Positions 8,853-16,124 of a stretch of DNA of 64,000 nt are shown piece by piece (the first letter of the stretch is position 1; each line of letters begins with the position of its first letter). Location of the stretch: contig OY970240.1 in the NCBI GenBank assembly GCA_963715445.1, positions 372,001 to 436,000 on the forward strand, given 5' to 3'. Under the pieces are notes generated by a model. It did no database searches, was not told the DNA's origin, and saw only the letters and a program-made list of their open reading frames with translations. This DNA comes from JAAYBF01 sp963715445 (GTDB lineage: Bacteria > Actinomycetota > Thermoleophilia > Solirubrobacterales > Thermoleophilaceae). The position numbers were made by a program, and so were the translations under genes.

Positions 8853-8859
8853 GATTTCG

Positions 8860-8865
8860 AGTATG
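8860..8865 (-). promoter_or_regulatory. -10-like element CATACT
   Basis: CATACT (TATACT with one change) on the minus strand, seven bases before the GTG at 8852. It overlaps the last codons of the UXS-like gene. Confidence 0.35.
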
Positions 8866-9813
8866 TCAGCCGGCGGCCGGCGAGCCCAGCATGCGCGTGT
8901 AGTACTCGATCGTGCGCTCCAGCCCCACGCGAAGGTCCACCTCCGGGCCCCACCCGAGCAGGTCCCGCGCCCGGGCGATGTCGGGCTGGCGGACCTGCGG
9001 ATCGTCGACCGGCAGGGCCTCGAACACGATCTCCGAGCGCGAGCCGGTCAGCTCGATCACGAGCTTCGCCATGTCGATCAGCGACAGCTCGTCCGGGTTG
9101 CCGATGTTCACCGGATCGTGGACGCCGGACTCCGCCAGTGAGATCAGTCCGCGGACGAGGTCGTCCACGTAGCAGAAGCTGCGGGTCTGGCTGCCGTCTC
9201 CGAACACGGTCAGCGGCCGGTCGCTGAGGGCCTGGCCCATGAACGCCGGGATCGCCCGCCCATCGTTGGCGCGCATCCGCGGCCCGTAGGTGTTGAAGAT
9301 GCGGACGATGCAGGTGTCCACCCCCTGCTGACGCAGGTAGGCCATCGTCAGCGCCTCGGCGTAGCGCTTGGCCTCGTCGTAGACGCCGCGCGGCCCAATC
9401 GGGTTCACGTTGCCCCAGTAGCTCTCGGGCTGGGGGTGCACGAGCGGGTCGCCGTACACCTCCGAGGTCGACGCCAGCAGGAAGCGCGCGCGCTTGATCT
9501 TCGCGAGCCCGAGGGTGTTGTGCGTGCCGTAGGCGCCCACCTTGAGGGTGTGCAGTGGCAGCCGCGCGTAGTCGATCGGGCTCGCCGGAGAGGCCATGTG
9601 GTAGACGAAGTCGATCGGCTCGTCGACCTCGTAGTGCGAGGTGATGTCGACCATCCGGAAGTCGAACTCGTCGCGGCGGATGTGCTCGATGTTGCGCAAC
9701 GAGCCCGTCTCGAGGTTGTCCACGCAGATCACGCGGTGTCCGCGCTCGAGCAGCTGGTCGCAGAGGTTCGAGCCGAGGAAGCCGGCGCCGCCGGTGACTA
9801 GTGAGGTGGGCAC
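8866..9813 (-). CDS. Extended SDR: UDP-glucuronate decarboxylase-like (UXS)
   Basis: A 315-residue NAD-dependent nucleotide-sugar enzyme. The Rossmann motif GGAGFLGS is at 8-15, the catalytic STSEVYG stretch with Ser/Thr at 116-118, and the YxxxK pair at Tyr145/Lys149. VDNLETGSLRNIEH (31-44) and the HPQPESYWGNVNPIGPRGVYDE region are characteristic of UDP-xylose synthases, which convert UDP-glucuronate to UDP-xylose. Closely related 4,6-dehydratases remain possible. The GTG start is set by a TAGCCT -10 seven bases upstream. No other sugar nucleotide genes are adjacent. Confidence 0.85.
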   Translation of the reverse strand: MPTSLVTGGAGFLGSNLCDQLLERGHRVICVDNLETGSLRNIEHIRRDEFDFRMVDITSHYEVDEPIDFVYHMASPASPIDYARLPLHTLKVGAYGTHNTLGLAKIKRARFLLASTSEVYGDPLVHPQPESYWGNVNPIGPRGVYDEAKRYAEALTMAYLRQQGVDTCIVRIFNTYGPRMRANDGRAIPAFMGQALSDRPLTVFGDGSQTRSFCYVDDLVRGLISLAESGVHDPVNIGNPDELSLIDMAKLVIELTGSRSEIVFEALPVDDPQVRQPDIARARDLLGWGPEVDLRVGLERTIEYYTRMLGSPAAG

Positions 9814-9820
9814 GGACGAG

Positions 9821-9826
9821 AGGCTA
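9821..9826 (-). promoter_or_regulatory. -10 element TAGCCT for the UXS-like gene
   Basis: TAGCCT on the minus strand, seven bases before the GTG at 9813; no ribosome site between them. Confidence 0.5.
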
Positions 9827-9895
9827 CAACCCGAGTCTCCGCCGGGCCGGCCGCTGGTCGATGCCGTTCAGCGGCTGGGTGTCCGGCTTCGCGCC

Positions 9896-9901
9896 TAGCC
9901 T
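9896..9901 (+). promoter_or_regulatory. -10 element TAGCCT for the potassium channel gene
   Basis: TAGCCT eight bases before the ATG at 9910. It is the same hexamer as for the divergent gene at 9813. Confidence 0.5.
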
Positions 9902-9909
9902 CGCGCGGG

Positions 9910-10935
9910 ATGGCAAGCGTCTCAGCCGCCAACATCCACTTCCCGTCACGCGCGGGCTCGCCCTCGCGAGCGCTCGGCGTGCGGCTTCTGGTTGCGCTCA
10001 CGCTGGTCGGCCTCGTCACCGCAGTCGCCTACATCGACCGCGGCGGCTACCGCGACCTCGACGGCTCGGTCTCGCTGCTCGACTGCCTCTACTACGCGAC
10101 GGTCTCGATCACCACGACCGGCTACGGCGACATCGTCCCCGTCTCCGACAGCGCGCGGATATTGACCACGTTCGTCGTCACGCCGCTGCGCGTCCTGTTC
10201 CTGATCCTGCTCGTGGGCACGACGCTCGAGTTCCTGGCGTCCGCCACGCGCGCCAACCTGCGACGACGCGTCTGGAGGAGGAAGTTGCACGATCACGTGG
10301 TCATCTGCGGTTTTGGCACCAAGGGGCGCAGCGCGCTGCAGTCGCTGGTCGGCACGGGAACGAGCCTCGACCAGATCGTCGTGATCGACGAGCGGCAGGA
10401 GGCGATCGAGATCGCCACCCGCGACGGCGTGACCGGCGTGCTGGGCAGCGCGGCCCGACGCGACGTCCTGATGGAGGCGGCCGTCCCGGAGGCGGTCGCG
10501 GTCATCGTCGCGACCGATCGCGACGACACCTCGGTGCTCGTGACGCTCACCGCGCGCGAGCTCGCGCCGCAGGCGACGATCACGGCCGCCGCGCGCGAGG
10601 AGGAGAACATCCCGCTGCTGCGCCACTCGGGCGCCGACACCGTGGTCACGTCCGCCAGCGCCGCCGGCCGGCTGCTCGGGCTCGGCACCTCGTCCCCGGA
10701 GGTCGTAGCGACGCTCGAGGACCTCCTGTCCTCGGGGAGCGGCATCGACCTCGTCGCCGAGGTCGTCGGCGAGGCGGAGGCGGGCCCGATCGACGAGGCC
10801 GACAAGCGCTGCGGCGGGCCCGTGCTGATGGTCTACCGCGACGGACGGCCGCTACGCCGCGGGGAGAACGAGCTGCGCGAGATCAAGCCCGGCGACACCG
10901 TCGTCCACGTGCTCTGCCAGGGCGCCGCGCCGTAA
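9910..10935 (+). CDS. Two-TM potassium channel with TrkA-N/TrkA-C (RCK) domains
   Basis: A 341-residue ligand-gated K+ channel of the MthK/KtrA-like layout. The first helix is at about 24-41, then a pore helix and the selectivity filter TTTGYGD (68-74), and a second helix at 85-110. A TrkA-N Rossmann domain starts with VVICGFGTKGRS (130-141), and its first strand is followed by an acidic VVIDE. The last 80 residues resemble TrkA-C, ending in the GDTVVHVL strand. It should conduct K+ under control of a nucleotide or Ca bound by the RCK ring. Single gene, ending just before tRNA-Arg on the opposite strand. Confidence 0.92.
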   Translation: MASVSAANIHFPSRAGSPSRALGVRLLVALTLVGLVTAVAYIDRGGYRDLDGSVSLLDCLYYATVSITTTGYGDIVPVSDSARILTTFVVTPLRVLFLILLVGTTLEFLASATRANLRRRVWRRKLHDHVVICGFGTKGRSALQSLVGTGTSLDQIVVIDERQEAIEIATRDGVTGVLGSAARRDVLMEAAVPEAVAVIVATDRDDTSVLVTLTARELAPQATITAAAREEENIPLLRHSGADTVVTSASAAGRLLGLGTSSPEVVATLEDLLSSGSGIDLVAEVVGEAEAGPIDEADKRCGGPVLMVYRDGRPLRRGENELREIKPGDTVVHVLCQGAAP

Positions 10936-10952
10936 CGCCCGGCCCTCGCTGA

Positions 10953-11026
10953 CGCCCCCGCCTGGATTCGAACCAGGGACCTGCGGATTAGAAGTCCGCC
11001 GCTCTATCCAGCTGAGCTACGGGGGC
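10953..11026 (-). tRNA. tRNA-Arg (anticodon TCT)
   Basis: A 74-base cloverleaf on the minus strand. The acceptor arms GCCCCCG and CGGGGGC pair fully, the D arm contains AGCTCAGCTGGATAGAGC, the anticodon loop is CTTCTAA, and the T arm has GGTTCGAATCC. The discriminator base is G, and CCA is not encoded. It reads AGA codons, rare in this high-GC sequence. Confidence 0.95.
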
Positions 11027-11062
11027 TCGCTCGTAATGATCGCCGCTAGCGCGGTCGCGGGC

Positions 11063-11068
11063 AATACT
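11063..11068 (+). promoter_or_regulatory. -10-like element AATACT for the VOC gene
   Basis: AATACT six bases before the ATG at 11075. Confidence 0.35.
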
Positions 11069-11074
11069 GCCTGC

Positions 11075-11494
11075 ATGAGACAACGAGTGAGCCTCATCAC
11101 CCTCGGCGTGAGAGACCTCGGCCGCGCCCGGCGCTTCTACGAGGCGCTCGGCTGGGAGACGGGCGCCGAGCCGGACGCCGACGTGGTCTTCTTCCAGACG
11201 GGCGACATGGTCCTCGCTCTCTGGGATCGCGCCCGCCTCGCGGAGGACAGCGGCGTCGAGGACTCGGGCGGCTGGGGCGGCATGACGCTCGCTCTCAACC
11301 TCGGCTCCCCGGCAGAGGTCGACGCGGCGACCGAGGAAGCGCGCACCGCCGGAGCCACGATCGCGCGCGAGCCCGAGGAGACCTTCTGGGGCGGCTACAG
11401 CTCCGTAATGATCGATCCCGACGGCCATCCGTGGGAGATCGCGCACAACCCCGGTTGGACCCTGACCGAGGACGGAGCAGTCCGGCTGGGCTGA
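11075..11494 (+). CDS. VOC (glyoxalase/bleomycin-resistance) family protein
   Basis: A 139-residue single-domain vicinal-oxygen-chelate protein. It starts with the betaalphabetabetabeta signature SLITLGVRDLGRARRFYEAL (6-25) and ends with the PDGHPWEIAHNP module (about 118-129), where the Glu is a typical metal ligand. The two half-folds suggest a homodimer binding a divalent metal. The substrate cannot be predicted: glyoxalase, dioxygenase and antibiotic-binding relatives look alike. The ATG at 11075 was preferred to in-frame codons further upstream because an AATACT -10 lies six bases before it. The gene stops three bases from the 3' end of tRNA-Pro, which is on the other strand. Confidence 0.82.
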   Translation: MRQRVSLITLGVRDLGRARRFYEALGWETGAEPDADVVFFQTGDMVLALWDRARLAEDSGVEDSGGWGGMTLALNLGSPAEVDAATEEARTAGATIAREPEETFWGGYSSVMIDPDGHPWEIAHNPGWTLTEDGAVRLG

Positions 11495-11497
11495 AAG

Positions 11498-11571
11498 TCG
11501 GGGCGGCCGGATTCGAACCGGCGATCCCCCGCCCCCAAAGCGGGTGCGATACCAGACTTCGCCACGCCCCG
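11498..11571 (-). tRNA. tRNA-Pro (anticodon TGG)
   Basis: A 74-base cloverleaf on the minus strand with acceptor arms CGGGGCG/CGCCCCG, anticodon loop TTTGGGG between CCCGC and GCGGG, and a T loop GGTTCGAATCC. The discriminator is A and CCA is not encoded. Three bases separate its 3' end from the stop codon of the convergent VOC gene. Confidence 0.95.
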
Positions 11572-11656
11572 AACGTGGGCGAGTCTAGCCCGCCCGCGTT
11601 TCGGCCCGGCCCACCACACCGCTCGATGGGGCTAGCTGTAGGGTGTGCGGCCGTCC

Positions 11657-12937
11657 ATGGCCGAGATTCAGCCACTGCTCACCCTCCGCTATGAGCCGAC
11701 CGTCGTCGGCCCGCTCGACGAGGTGATCGCACCCCCCTACGACGTCATCGACGCCGAGCTGCGGGCGCAGCTGCTGGCGCGCTCGCCGCACAACGTCGTG
11801 GAGATCGACCTGCCCGTGGACCCACAGGGCGGCGACCGCTACGCGCATGCCGCGGCGACCCTCTCGCGCTGGCGCGAGGAAGGCGCTGTCGTGCTCGAGC
11901 AGGAGCCCGCCTTCTGGGCGCTCCAGCAGGACTACACGGCGCCCGACGGCTCGCAGAAGACACGCCGCGGATTCTTCGCCCGGGTTCGCGTGGAGAGCTA
12001 CGGCCCCGGCCGCATCCGCCCGCACGAGCGCACCCACCCCGGGCCCAAGGAGGACCGCCTCTCCCTTACCCGCGCGACCACGGCGAATCTCTCGCCGATC
12101 TTCAGCCTCTTCCCCGATGCCGAGGGTGCCGCCGCCGAGGCGCTCGCCCACGAGGTCACCCGCGAGCCCTTCGCGACGGTGACCGATCACGAGGGCACGC
12201 TCAACACCCTCTGGCGGATCGCGGATCCCGACCGGGTGGCCGGGCTGCAGGCCGCCCTCGCCGACGCCGAGCTCCTGATCGCCGACGGCCATCACCGCTA
12301 CGAGACCGCACGCGTGTATGCGGACGAGATCGGCGGAGAGGGCGCCCACCGCTACGTCCTGATGTTCCTCTGCTCGCTCTCCGACCCGGGGCTGACCGTC
12401 TTCCCCACCCACAGGCTGCTGACCGGGCTCAAGGACGACCGCGCCAAGCAGGAGGCGATCAGGGACGTGCTCAAGCGCGACTTCGAGATCGCCGAGGTCG
12501 AGCCGCACCAGCTCGAGCCCGGCGGCGACGGCGACGGCCGCGTGCAGCTGGGCTACATGGACTCCTTCCACAAGCAGCCTTACCTCTTGACGCTCAAGGA
12601 CCAGTCGATCGCCGACGCCGCGCTCGAGGGCATGCCCGAGCCATACCGCCGGCTCGACACCGCGGTGCTCGAGGCGATCGTCCTCAAGGGCGCGCTCGGG
12701 ATGACCGAGGACGACATCTCGCACTTCAACGGGCTGGCCTACTCGAAGAGCTTCGAAGATGCGGTCGACTCGGTGCGCAGCGGACGCTCCGACGCCGGGT
12801 TCTTCATGCGAGCCACCCCCGTCGAGCAGGTCCGGGAAGTTGCCGAGGCCGGCGAGTCGATGCCGCCCAAGTCGACCTACTTCTACCCCAAGATCCCCAC
12901 CGGCCTCGTGTTCAACGGGCTCGGCGAGCAATCGTGA
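11657..12937 (+). CDS. DUF1015 family protein
   Basis: A 426-residue soluble protein matching DUF1015, a widespread family with no settled activity. Typical stretches are the N-terminal IAPPYDVI (24-31), RGFFARV and IRPHERTHPGPKEDR (about 105-125), IADGHHRYETA (about 210-220) and a C-terminal MPPKSTYFYPKIPTGLV. The strict HxR/HERT and DGHHRYE motifs look catalytic or phosphate-binding; this is inference. A GTG at 11645 is in frame; ATG 11657 was chosen because it leaves the TAGGGT -10 at 11639-11644 upstream. It overlaps the next gene by four bases (GTGA), forming an operon with an adenosyltransferase and an OsmC protein. Confidence 0.82.
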   Translation: MAEIQPLLTLRYEPTVVGPLDEVIAPPYDVIDAELRAQLLARSPHNVVEIDLPVDPQGGDRYAHAAATLSRWREEGAVVLEQEPAFWALQQDYTAPDGSQKTRRGFFARVRVESYGPGRIRPHERTHPGPKEDRLSLTRATTANLSPIFSLFPDAEGAAAEALAHEVTREPFATVTDHEGTLNTLWRIADPDRVAGLQAALADAELLIADGHHRYETARVYADEIGGEGAHRYVLMFLCSLSDPGLTVFPTHRLLTGLKDDRAKQEAIRDVLKRDFEIAEVEPHQLEPGGDGDGRVQLGYMDSFHKQPYLLTLKDQSIADAALEGMPEPYRRLDTAVLEAIVLKGALGMTEDDISHFNGLAYSKSFEDAVDSVRSGRSDAGFFMRATPVEQVREVAEAGESMPPKSTYFYPKIPTGLVFNGLGEQS

Positions 12938-13494
12938 AGATCTACACGCGCAAAGGCGACGACGGCACGACCGGCCTCTGGTACGGAGGGCGGGTCCTGA
13001 AGTCCTCCGCGCGACCGGAGGCCTACGGCTCGATCGACGAGGCGGCCTCCGCGCTCGGGCTCGCCCGCGCGGCATCCGAGTCAGGTTCCGAGATCCACGA
13101 CGACATACTGCGCATGCAGAACGAGCTCTTCGTGGCGGGCGCCGAGCTAGCCACCGCGCCGAGCGCCGCCGAGCGCCTCGAGGAGGGCGTCTCCAAGGTC
13201 ACCGAGGAGATGGTGAACCGCCTCGAGGGCGATATCGACAGGTACATGGAGCGGGTCGACCTTCCGCCGAAGTTCGTCATCCCCGGCGGCACCGAGCTCT
13301 CGGCCCGGCTCGACGTGGCCCGAGCGACGATCCGCCGCGCGGAGCGGCGCGTGAACTCCCTCCAGGCCGACGGAGAGCTCGCCGACGACGTCGTGCTGCG
13401 CTACCTCAACCGGCTCGCCGACGCGGTGTTCGCGCTGGCCCGGTACGCGGACCGCCCCGATCCGGAGCTGTTCATGGGGCGCGGCGGCTCGTGA
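12934..13494 (+). CDS. Cob(I)alamin adenosyltransferase, PduO type
   Basis: A 186-residue enzyme that transfers the adenosyl group of ATP to cob(I)alamin to make coenzyme B12. The N-terminal MKIYTRKGDDGTTGLWYGG (1-19) is the ATP-binding signature of PduO-type ATRs. The YGSIDEAASALGLAR helix (about 31-45) and the late RRAERRVNSL and VLRYLNRLADAVFALAR helices make up the five-helix bundle with the conserved Arg/Asp pairs. The GTG start overlaps the DUF1015 stop as GTGA, so the two are translationally coupled. No cobalamin riboswitch is visible upstream. Confidence 0.93.
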   Translation: MKIYTRKGDDGTTGLWYGGRVLKSSARPEAYGSIDEAASALGLARAASESGSEIHDDILRMQNELFVAGAELATAPSAAERLEEGVSKVTEEMVNRLEGDIDRYMERVDLPPKFVIPGGTELSARLDVARATIRRAERRVNSLQADGELADDVVLRYLNRLADAVFALARYADRPDPELFMGRGGS

Positions 13495-13886
13495 AGGCGG
13501 TCGCGCGCCGGGTCGGCAACCGGCTCGAGCACCTCGTCCAGGTCGGCAGGCACCGCATCGTCTCGGACGAGCCGCGCGACGTCGGCGGCGATGACGCGGG
13601 CCCCAGCCCGCAGGAGCTGCTGGCGGCGAGCCTCGCCGCCTGCACCGCGGTGACCGTGGAGATGTACGCCCAACGCAAGGGCTGGGAGATCGGCGACGTG
13701 GTGGTGGACGTGGACTACGAGCCGGCTCAGCGCGGGTCGCCGACGAAGTTCCAGATGTCGGTCAAGCTGCCCAAGGAGCTGCCCGAGGAGCAGCGGGAGC
13801 GGCTGATGCAGATCGCCGCCAAGTGCCCCGTGCACCGCACGCTCGAGGGCGAGGTCATGTTCGAGGAGAGCTTCGAGCTCGTCTGA
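13491..13886 (+). CDS. OsmC/Ohr family protein
   Basis: A 131-residue protein of the OsmC fold, thiol peroxidases that reduce organic hydroperoxides. The peroxidatic Cys51 is in LAACTAVTVEMYA and the resolving Cys112 in AKCPVHRTL. The PSPQELLAASL helix before Cys51 is typical, and the conserved Arg/Glu neighbourhood of the active site is present. It is nearer the YhfA/OsmC side than Ohr. The GTG start overlaps the adenosyltransferase stop (GTGA). Third and last gene of the DUF1015 operon; the shared transcript could protect redox-sensitive cobalamin chemistry, which is speculation. Confidence 0.88.
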   Translation: MKAVARRVGNRLEHLVQVGRHRIVSDEPRDVGGDDAGPSPQELLAASLAACTAVTVEMYAQRKGWEIGDVVVDVDYEPAQRGSPTKFQMSVKLPKELPEEQRERLMQIAAKCPVHRTLEGEVMFEESFELV

Positions 13887-13913
13887 GACTCGAGCGGGGC
13901 TGGCGCGCGAGGC

Positions 13914-14666
13914 TCAGCCGCGCAGCTCCCACAGCTGGATCTCACCGAGCGAGCGGTATCCGAGCCGCTCGTAGACCGGGCGACCGAGGTCGGTCGCCTG
14001 CAGCGTCGACGTAGTGCGGCCGCGCTCGCGGGCATCGGCCAGGGCGTGCCCCATCAGCGCGCCCGCAAGGCCCTGTCCGCGAGCCTGCGGCAGCGTCGCC
14101 ACCAGCCAGACGCTGCAGTCGTCGCCGTGATCGAAGGCCATCAGGCACGACGAGTCCCGGCCTTCACCGGCCGAGTAGACGTAAAGGCCCTCGAGGGGGC
14201 CCATGTCGGCCAGCGCCAGCTCGAACATCCCCGGGACGCCGTACGCCTCGTCGTTGATCCGCGCCACCGTCAGCGGATCGCACTCGCGGCTGAAGCCGGG
14301 CGGCTCGGGCGGGCGCTCCACACCCTCGAGGTCGAGGATCATCGCCTCCGGATCGGCGTCGAGCAGGTGCCCGCGCGCCGCCAGCAGCTCCGCGGTCGCC
14401 GGGTCGGTGTCCGGGACCCAGACCGTCCACGCCTCTATACCGGCCTCGCGGTACTCCGCCACGAGCCGCTCGTAGGCGCCCTCGAACGCCGCCCGGTCCC
14501 AGTACACGACGTCGTTGACGATCGACCGGGTAGGCGCCGCGGGGGTGATCGTGGCGACGAAGCCGTCCTCCTGGATCGTGCGCATTCCCTCGGAGGAGCC
14601 GTCGATCATCCGCGACCACTGCGCGAGGCTCGCAATCAGCCTTCGCCAGGCCTCTGAATCACCCAC
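13914..14666 (-). CDS. GNAT family N-acetyltransferase
   Basis: A 250-residue acetyltransferase with two halves. The N-terminal half (about 1-125) looks like a degenerate GNAT or substrate-binding domain. The C-terminal half holds the acetyl-CoA motif A, WLVATLPQARGQGLAGALM (RGQGLAG), and the beta-bulge helix ending in VYERLGYRSLG. The GTG start at 14666 is inferred from the TATGAT -10 at 14682-14687; internal ATG codons would remove conserved sequence. Acceptor unknown. Divergent from the Nudix gene, with only 27 bases between start codons. Confidence 0.78.
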   Translation of the reverse strand: MGDSEAWRRLIASLAQWSRMIDGSSEGMRTIQEDGFVATITPAAPTRSIVNDVVYWDRAAFEGAYERLVAEYREAGIEAWTVWVPDTDPATAELLAARGHLLDADPEAMILDLEGVERPPEPPGFSRECDPLTVARINDEAYGVPGMFELALADMGPLEGLYVYSAGEGRDSSCLMAFDHGDDCSVWLVATLPQARGQGLAGALMGHALADARERGRTTSTLQATDLGRPVYERLGYRSLGEIQLWELRG

Positions 14667-14681
14667 ACGCCCCACAGCGCG

Positions 14682-14687
14682 ATCATA
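14682..14687 (-). promoter_or_regulatory. -10 element TATGAT for the GNAT gene
   Basis: TATGAT on the minus strand, 15 bases before the GTG at 14666. The overlapping plus-strand hexamer GATCAT (14681-14686) is seven bases before the Nudix ATG, so the two divergent promoters share bases. Confidence 0.4.
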
Positions 14688-14693
14688 CGTCGC

Positions 14694-15260
14694 ATGCCCG
14701 AGCTCGACGAGTTGGGCGGACTGCTCCTGACACCGGAGCAGGCCGCCGCCATGGACGCGCCCGGCAAGGTCGACGCGGCCGTGCTCGTGCCGCTGTTCCC
14801 CCAGGACGGCGAGCTCGTCGCCGTGCTCACCGAGCGGAGGGCGGACATGCGCCGCCACGCCGGCGAGATCTCGTTCCCGGGCGGCCGCCAGGACAGCCCC
14901 GACGAGGATCTGCGCACAACGGCCCTGCGCGAGGCCCACGAGGAGATCGGACTGTCACCCGCCGGCGTCAGGCTCATCGGAGCGCTCCCGCCGGTCGGCA
15001 CCTTCGTGACGGGCTATCGGGTCTTCCCGTTCGTCGGGCTGATCGATCCCGGGCAGATCTGGGTTCCTCAGGAGACCGAGGTCGCGCAGGTGCTGGAGCT
15101 GTCCCTGCCCGACCTCGTGGGCGGCCACGAGATGAAGCGGCTCGTCCGCAAGGGCGTCCCGATCAAGACGCCCACCTACACCGTCGGGAACCACCTCGTG
15201 TGGGGAGCCACGGCCCGCATCCTCCAGCACCTGCTCACCCGTCTCGCCCCGATCCTCTAG
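14694..15260 (+). CDS. Nudix hydrolase, CoA pyrophosphatase type
   Basis: A 188-residue Nudix enzyme. The Nudix box runs from Gly64 through REAHEEIG (79-86), giving the Mg-binding Glu residues. The preceding LTERRADMRRHAGEISFPGG stretch (46-64) is the UPF0035 signature found in CoA/acyl-CoA pyrophosphatases (NudL/PCD1), which cut CoA to 3',5'-ADP and 4'-phosphopantetheine. Length fits NudL. ATG at 14694 follows closely on a -10-like GATCAT with no ribosome site. Monocistronic by position. Confidence 0.88.
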   Translation: MPELDELGGLLLTPEQAAAMDAPGKVDAAVLVPLFPQDGELVAVLTERRADMRRHAGEISFPGGRQDSPDEDLRTTALREAHEEIGLSPAGVRLIGALPPVGTFVTGYRVFPFVGLIDPGQIWVPQETEVAQVLELSLPDLVGGHEMKRLVRKGVPIKTPTYTVGNHLVWGATARILQHLLTRLAPIL

Positions 15261-15301
15261 CAGCTGGAGCCGAGACCGGCCAGGGCCCGCGGCGTGAGCC
15301 G

Positions 15302-15793
15302 CTAGGCGGACAGCAGGCCGGCGACGGCCGAGCGCATCTCGGCCAGCCACGCCTCGTGGCCGGCCGGATCAGCCTCCACGACTCGCACGGGCAGGCGATG
15401 CGTGGCCTCCACGGACGCCGCGATGGCGGCTCCCTGCTCCAGGAGCGCCGCATCGACCGTGCCGCCGCCCTCGTAGACGGCGCCGCGGCACGGGCTGTCC
15501 ACGAGCCGCTCGAGCAGCGACTGCAGCCGCGGTCCGTGTAGCGCCGCCACTTCCTCCGGCGAGCCTTCCGCGGAGCCCATCAGCCAGCACACGACGCCCA
15601 CCCCCTCGAGCGCCGAAAGCAGCGTTCCGAGGCGGTCTGGATCCGCCAGCGCCGCCTCCACCCCCGCGCTCTCGATGGCCGCCGTGCCGGCGGCGGAGCG
15701 GCTGGTGCCCCGGACCAGGTGCCCGTCAGCCGCGAGAGCCCCGGCCAGCGCGCGGCCACGGCAGCCGCAGCCGACGATCAGGACTCTGGCCAA
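15302..15793 (-). CDS. Small Rossmann NAD(P)-binding protein
   Basis: A 163-residue protein consisting of little more than one Rossmann fold. MARVLIVGCGCRGRALAGAL carries GxGxxG at 8-13. A TSR pair after the second strand suggests NADP preference. SDR-type catalytic residues are missing, and the length is half that of a normal epimerase, so it may bind nucleotide without classic SDR chemistry. The start overlaps the end of the upstream gene by 16 bases, indicating coupled translation. Function unknown. Confidence 0.65.
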   Translation of the reverse strand: MARVLIVGCGCRGRALAGALAADGHLVRGTSRSAAGTAAIESAGVEAALADPDRLGTLLSALEGVGVVCWLMGSAEGSPEEVAALHGPRLQSLLERLVDSPCRGAVYEGGGTVDAALLEQGAAIAASVEATHRLPVRVVEADPAGHEAWLAEMRSAVAGLLSA

Positions 15794-16071
15794 TGCCCCT
15801 GCTCCCTGCGCCAGCGCTCGTCCGCCTGGATGTCCGCCAGGACGTCGTCCTCTGTGATCTCGGGGCGTCCGCTCGCGCGGCGGCGGGCGTTGTTGGCCTC
15901 GAGCATCTCGTCAACGTCCTGGAGCTCGAGCTCCACCTCCACCTCCGGCGAGCGAGTCAGCTTCCAATCCACCTGCTCGGCCCCCGAGCCGGGATACCAC
16001 TTGCCGAGCGCCAGGAAGACCAGGACCAGAGCCACGAGGCTGCCGATGACGAAGAGGGTGTAGCCGTCCAT
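15778..16071 (-). CDS. Small membrane-anchored protein, unknown function
   Basis: A 97-residue protein with one N-terminal membrane helix (about 4-24, LFVIGSLVALVLVFLALGKW), then a charged, Glu/Asp-rich cytosolic tail. The tail includes DVDEMLEANNARRRASGRPEITEDDVLADI, which looks helical. I do not recognise the family. ATG at 16071 has a TAGACT -10 six bases upstream. It leads a two-gene operon with the small Rossmann protein, and its divergent neighbour is the acyl-CoA dehydrogenase. Confidence 0.6.
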   Translation of the reverse strand: MDGYTLFVIGSLVALVLVFLALGKWYPGSGAEQVDWKLTRSPEVEVELELQDVDEMLEANNARRRASGRPEITEDDVLADIQADERWRREQGHWPES

Positions 16072-16077
16072 CTGGCG

Positions 16078-16083
16078 AGTCTA
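16078..16083 (-). promoter_or_regulatory. -10 element TAGACT
   Basis: TAGACT on the minus strand, six bases before the ATG at 16071. Confidence 0.5.
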
Positions 16084-16110
16084 GATCGCCGCGACCCTCG
16101 CGCGGGGCGA

Positions 16111-16116
16111 TAGCCT
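16111..16116 (+). promoter_or_regulatory. -10 element TAGCCT for the acyl-CoA dehydrogenase
   Basis: TAGCCT eight bases before the TTG at 16125. It supports that TTG as the start of a leaderless message. Confidence 0.5.
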
Positions 16117-16124
16117 GCCGGCCC

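Noticed and set aside
12800..12940. Cobalamin riboswitch for the adenosyltransferase
   Set aside because: The gene overlaps DUF1015 and has no leader; no B12-box was seen before the operon either.
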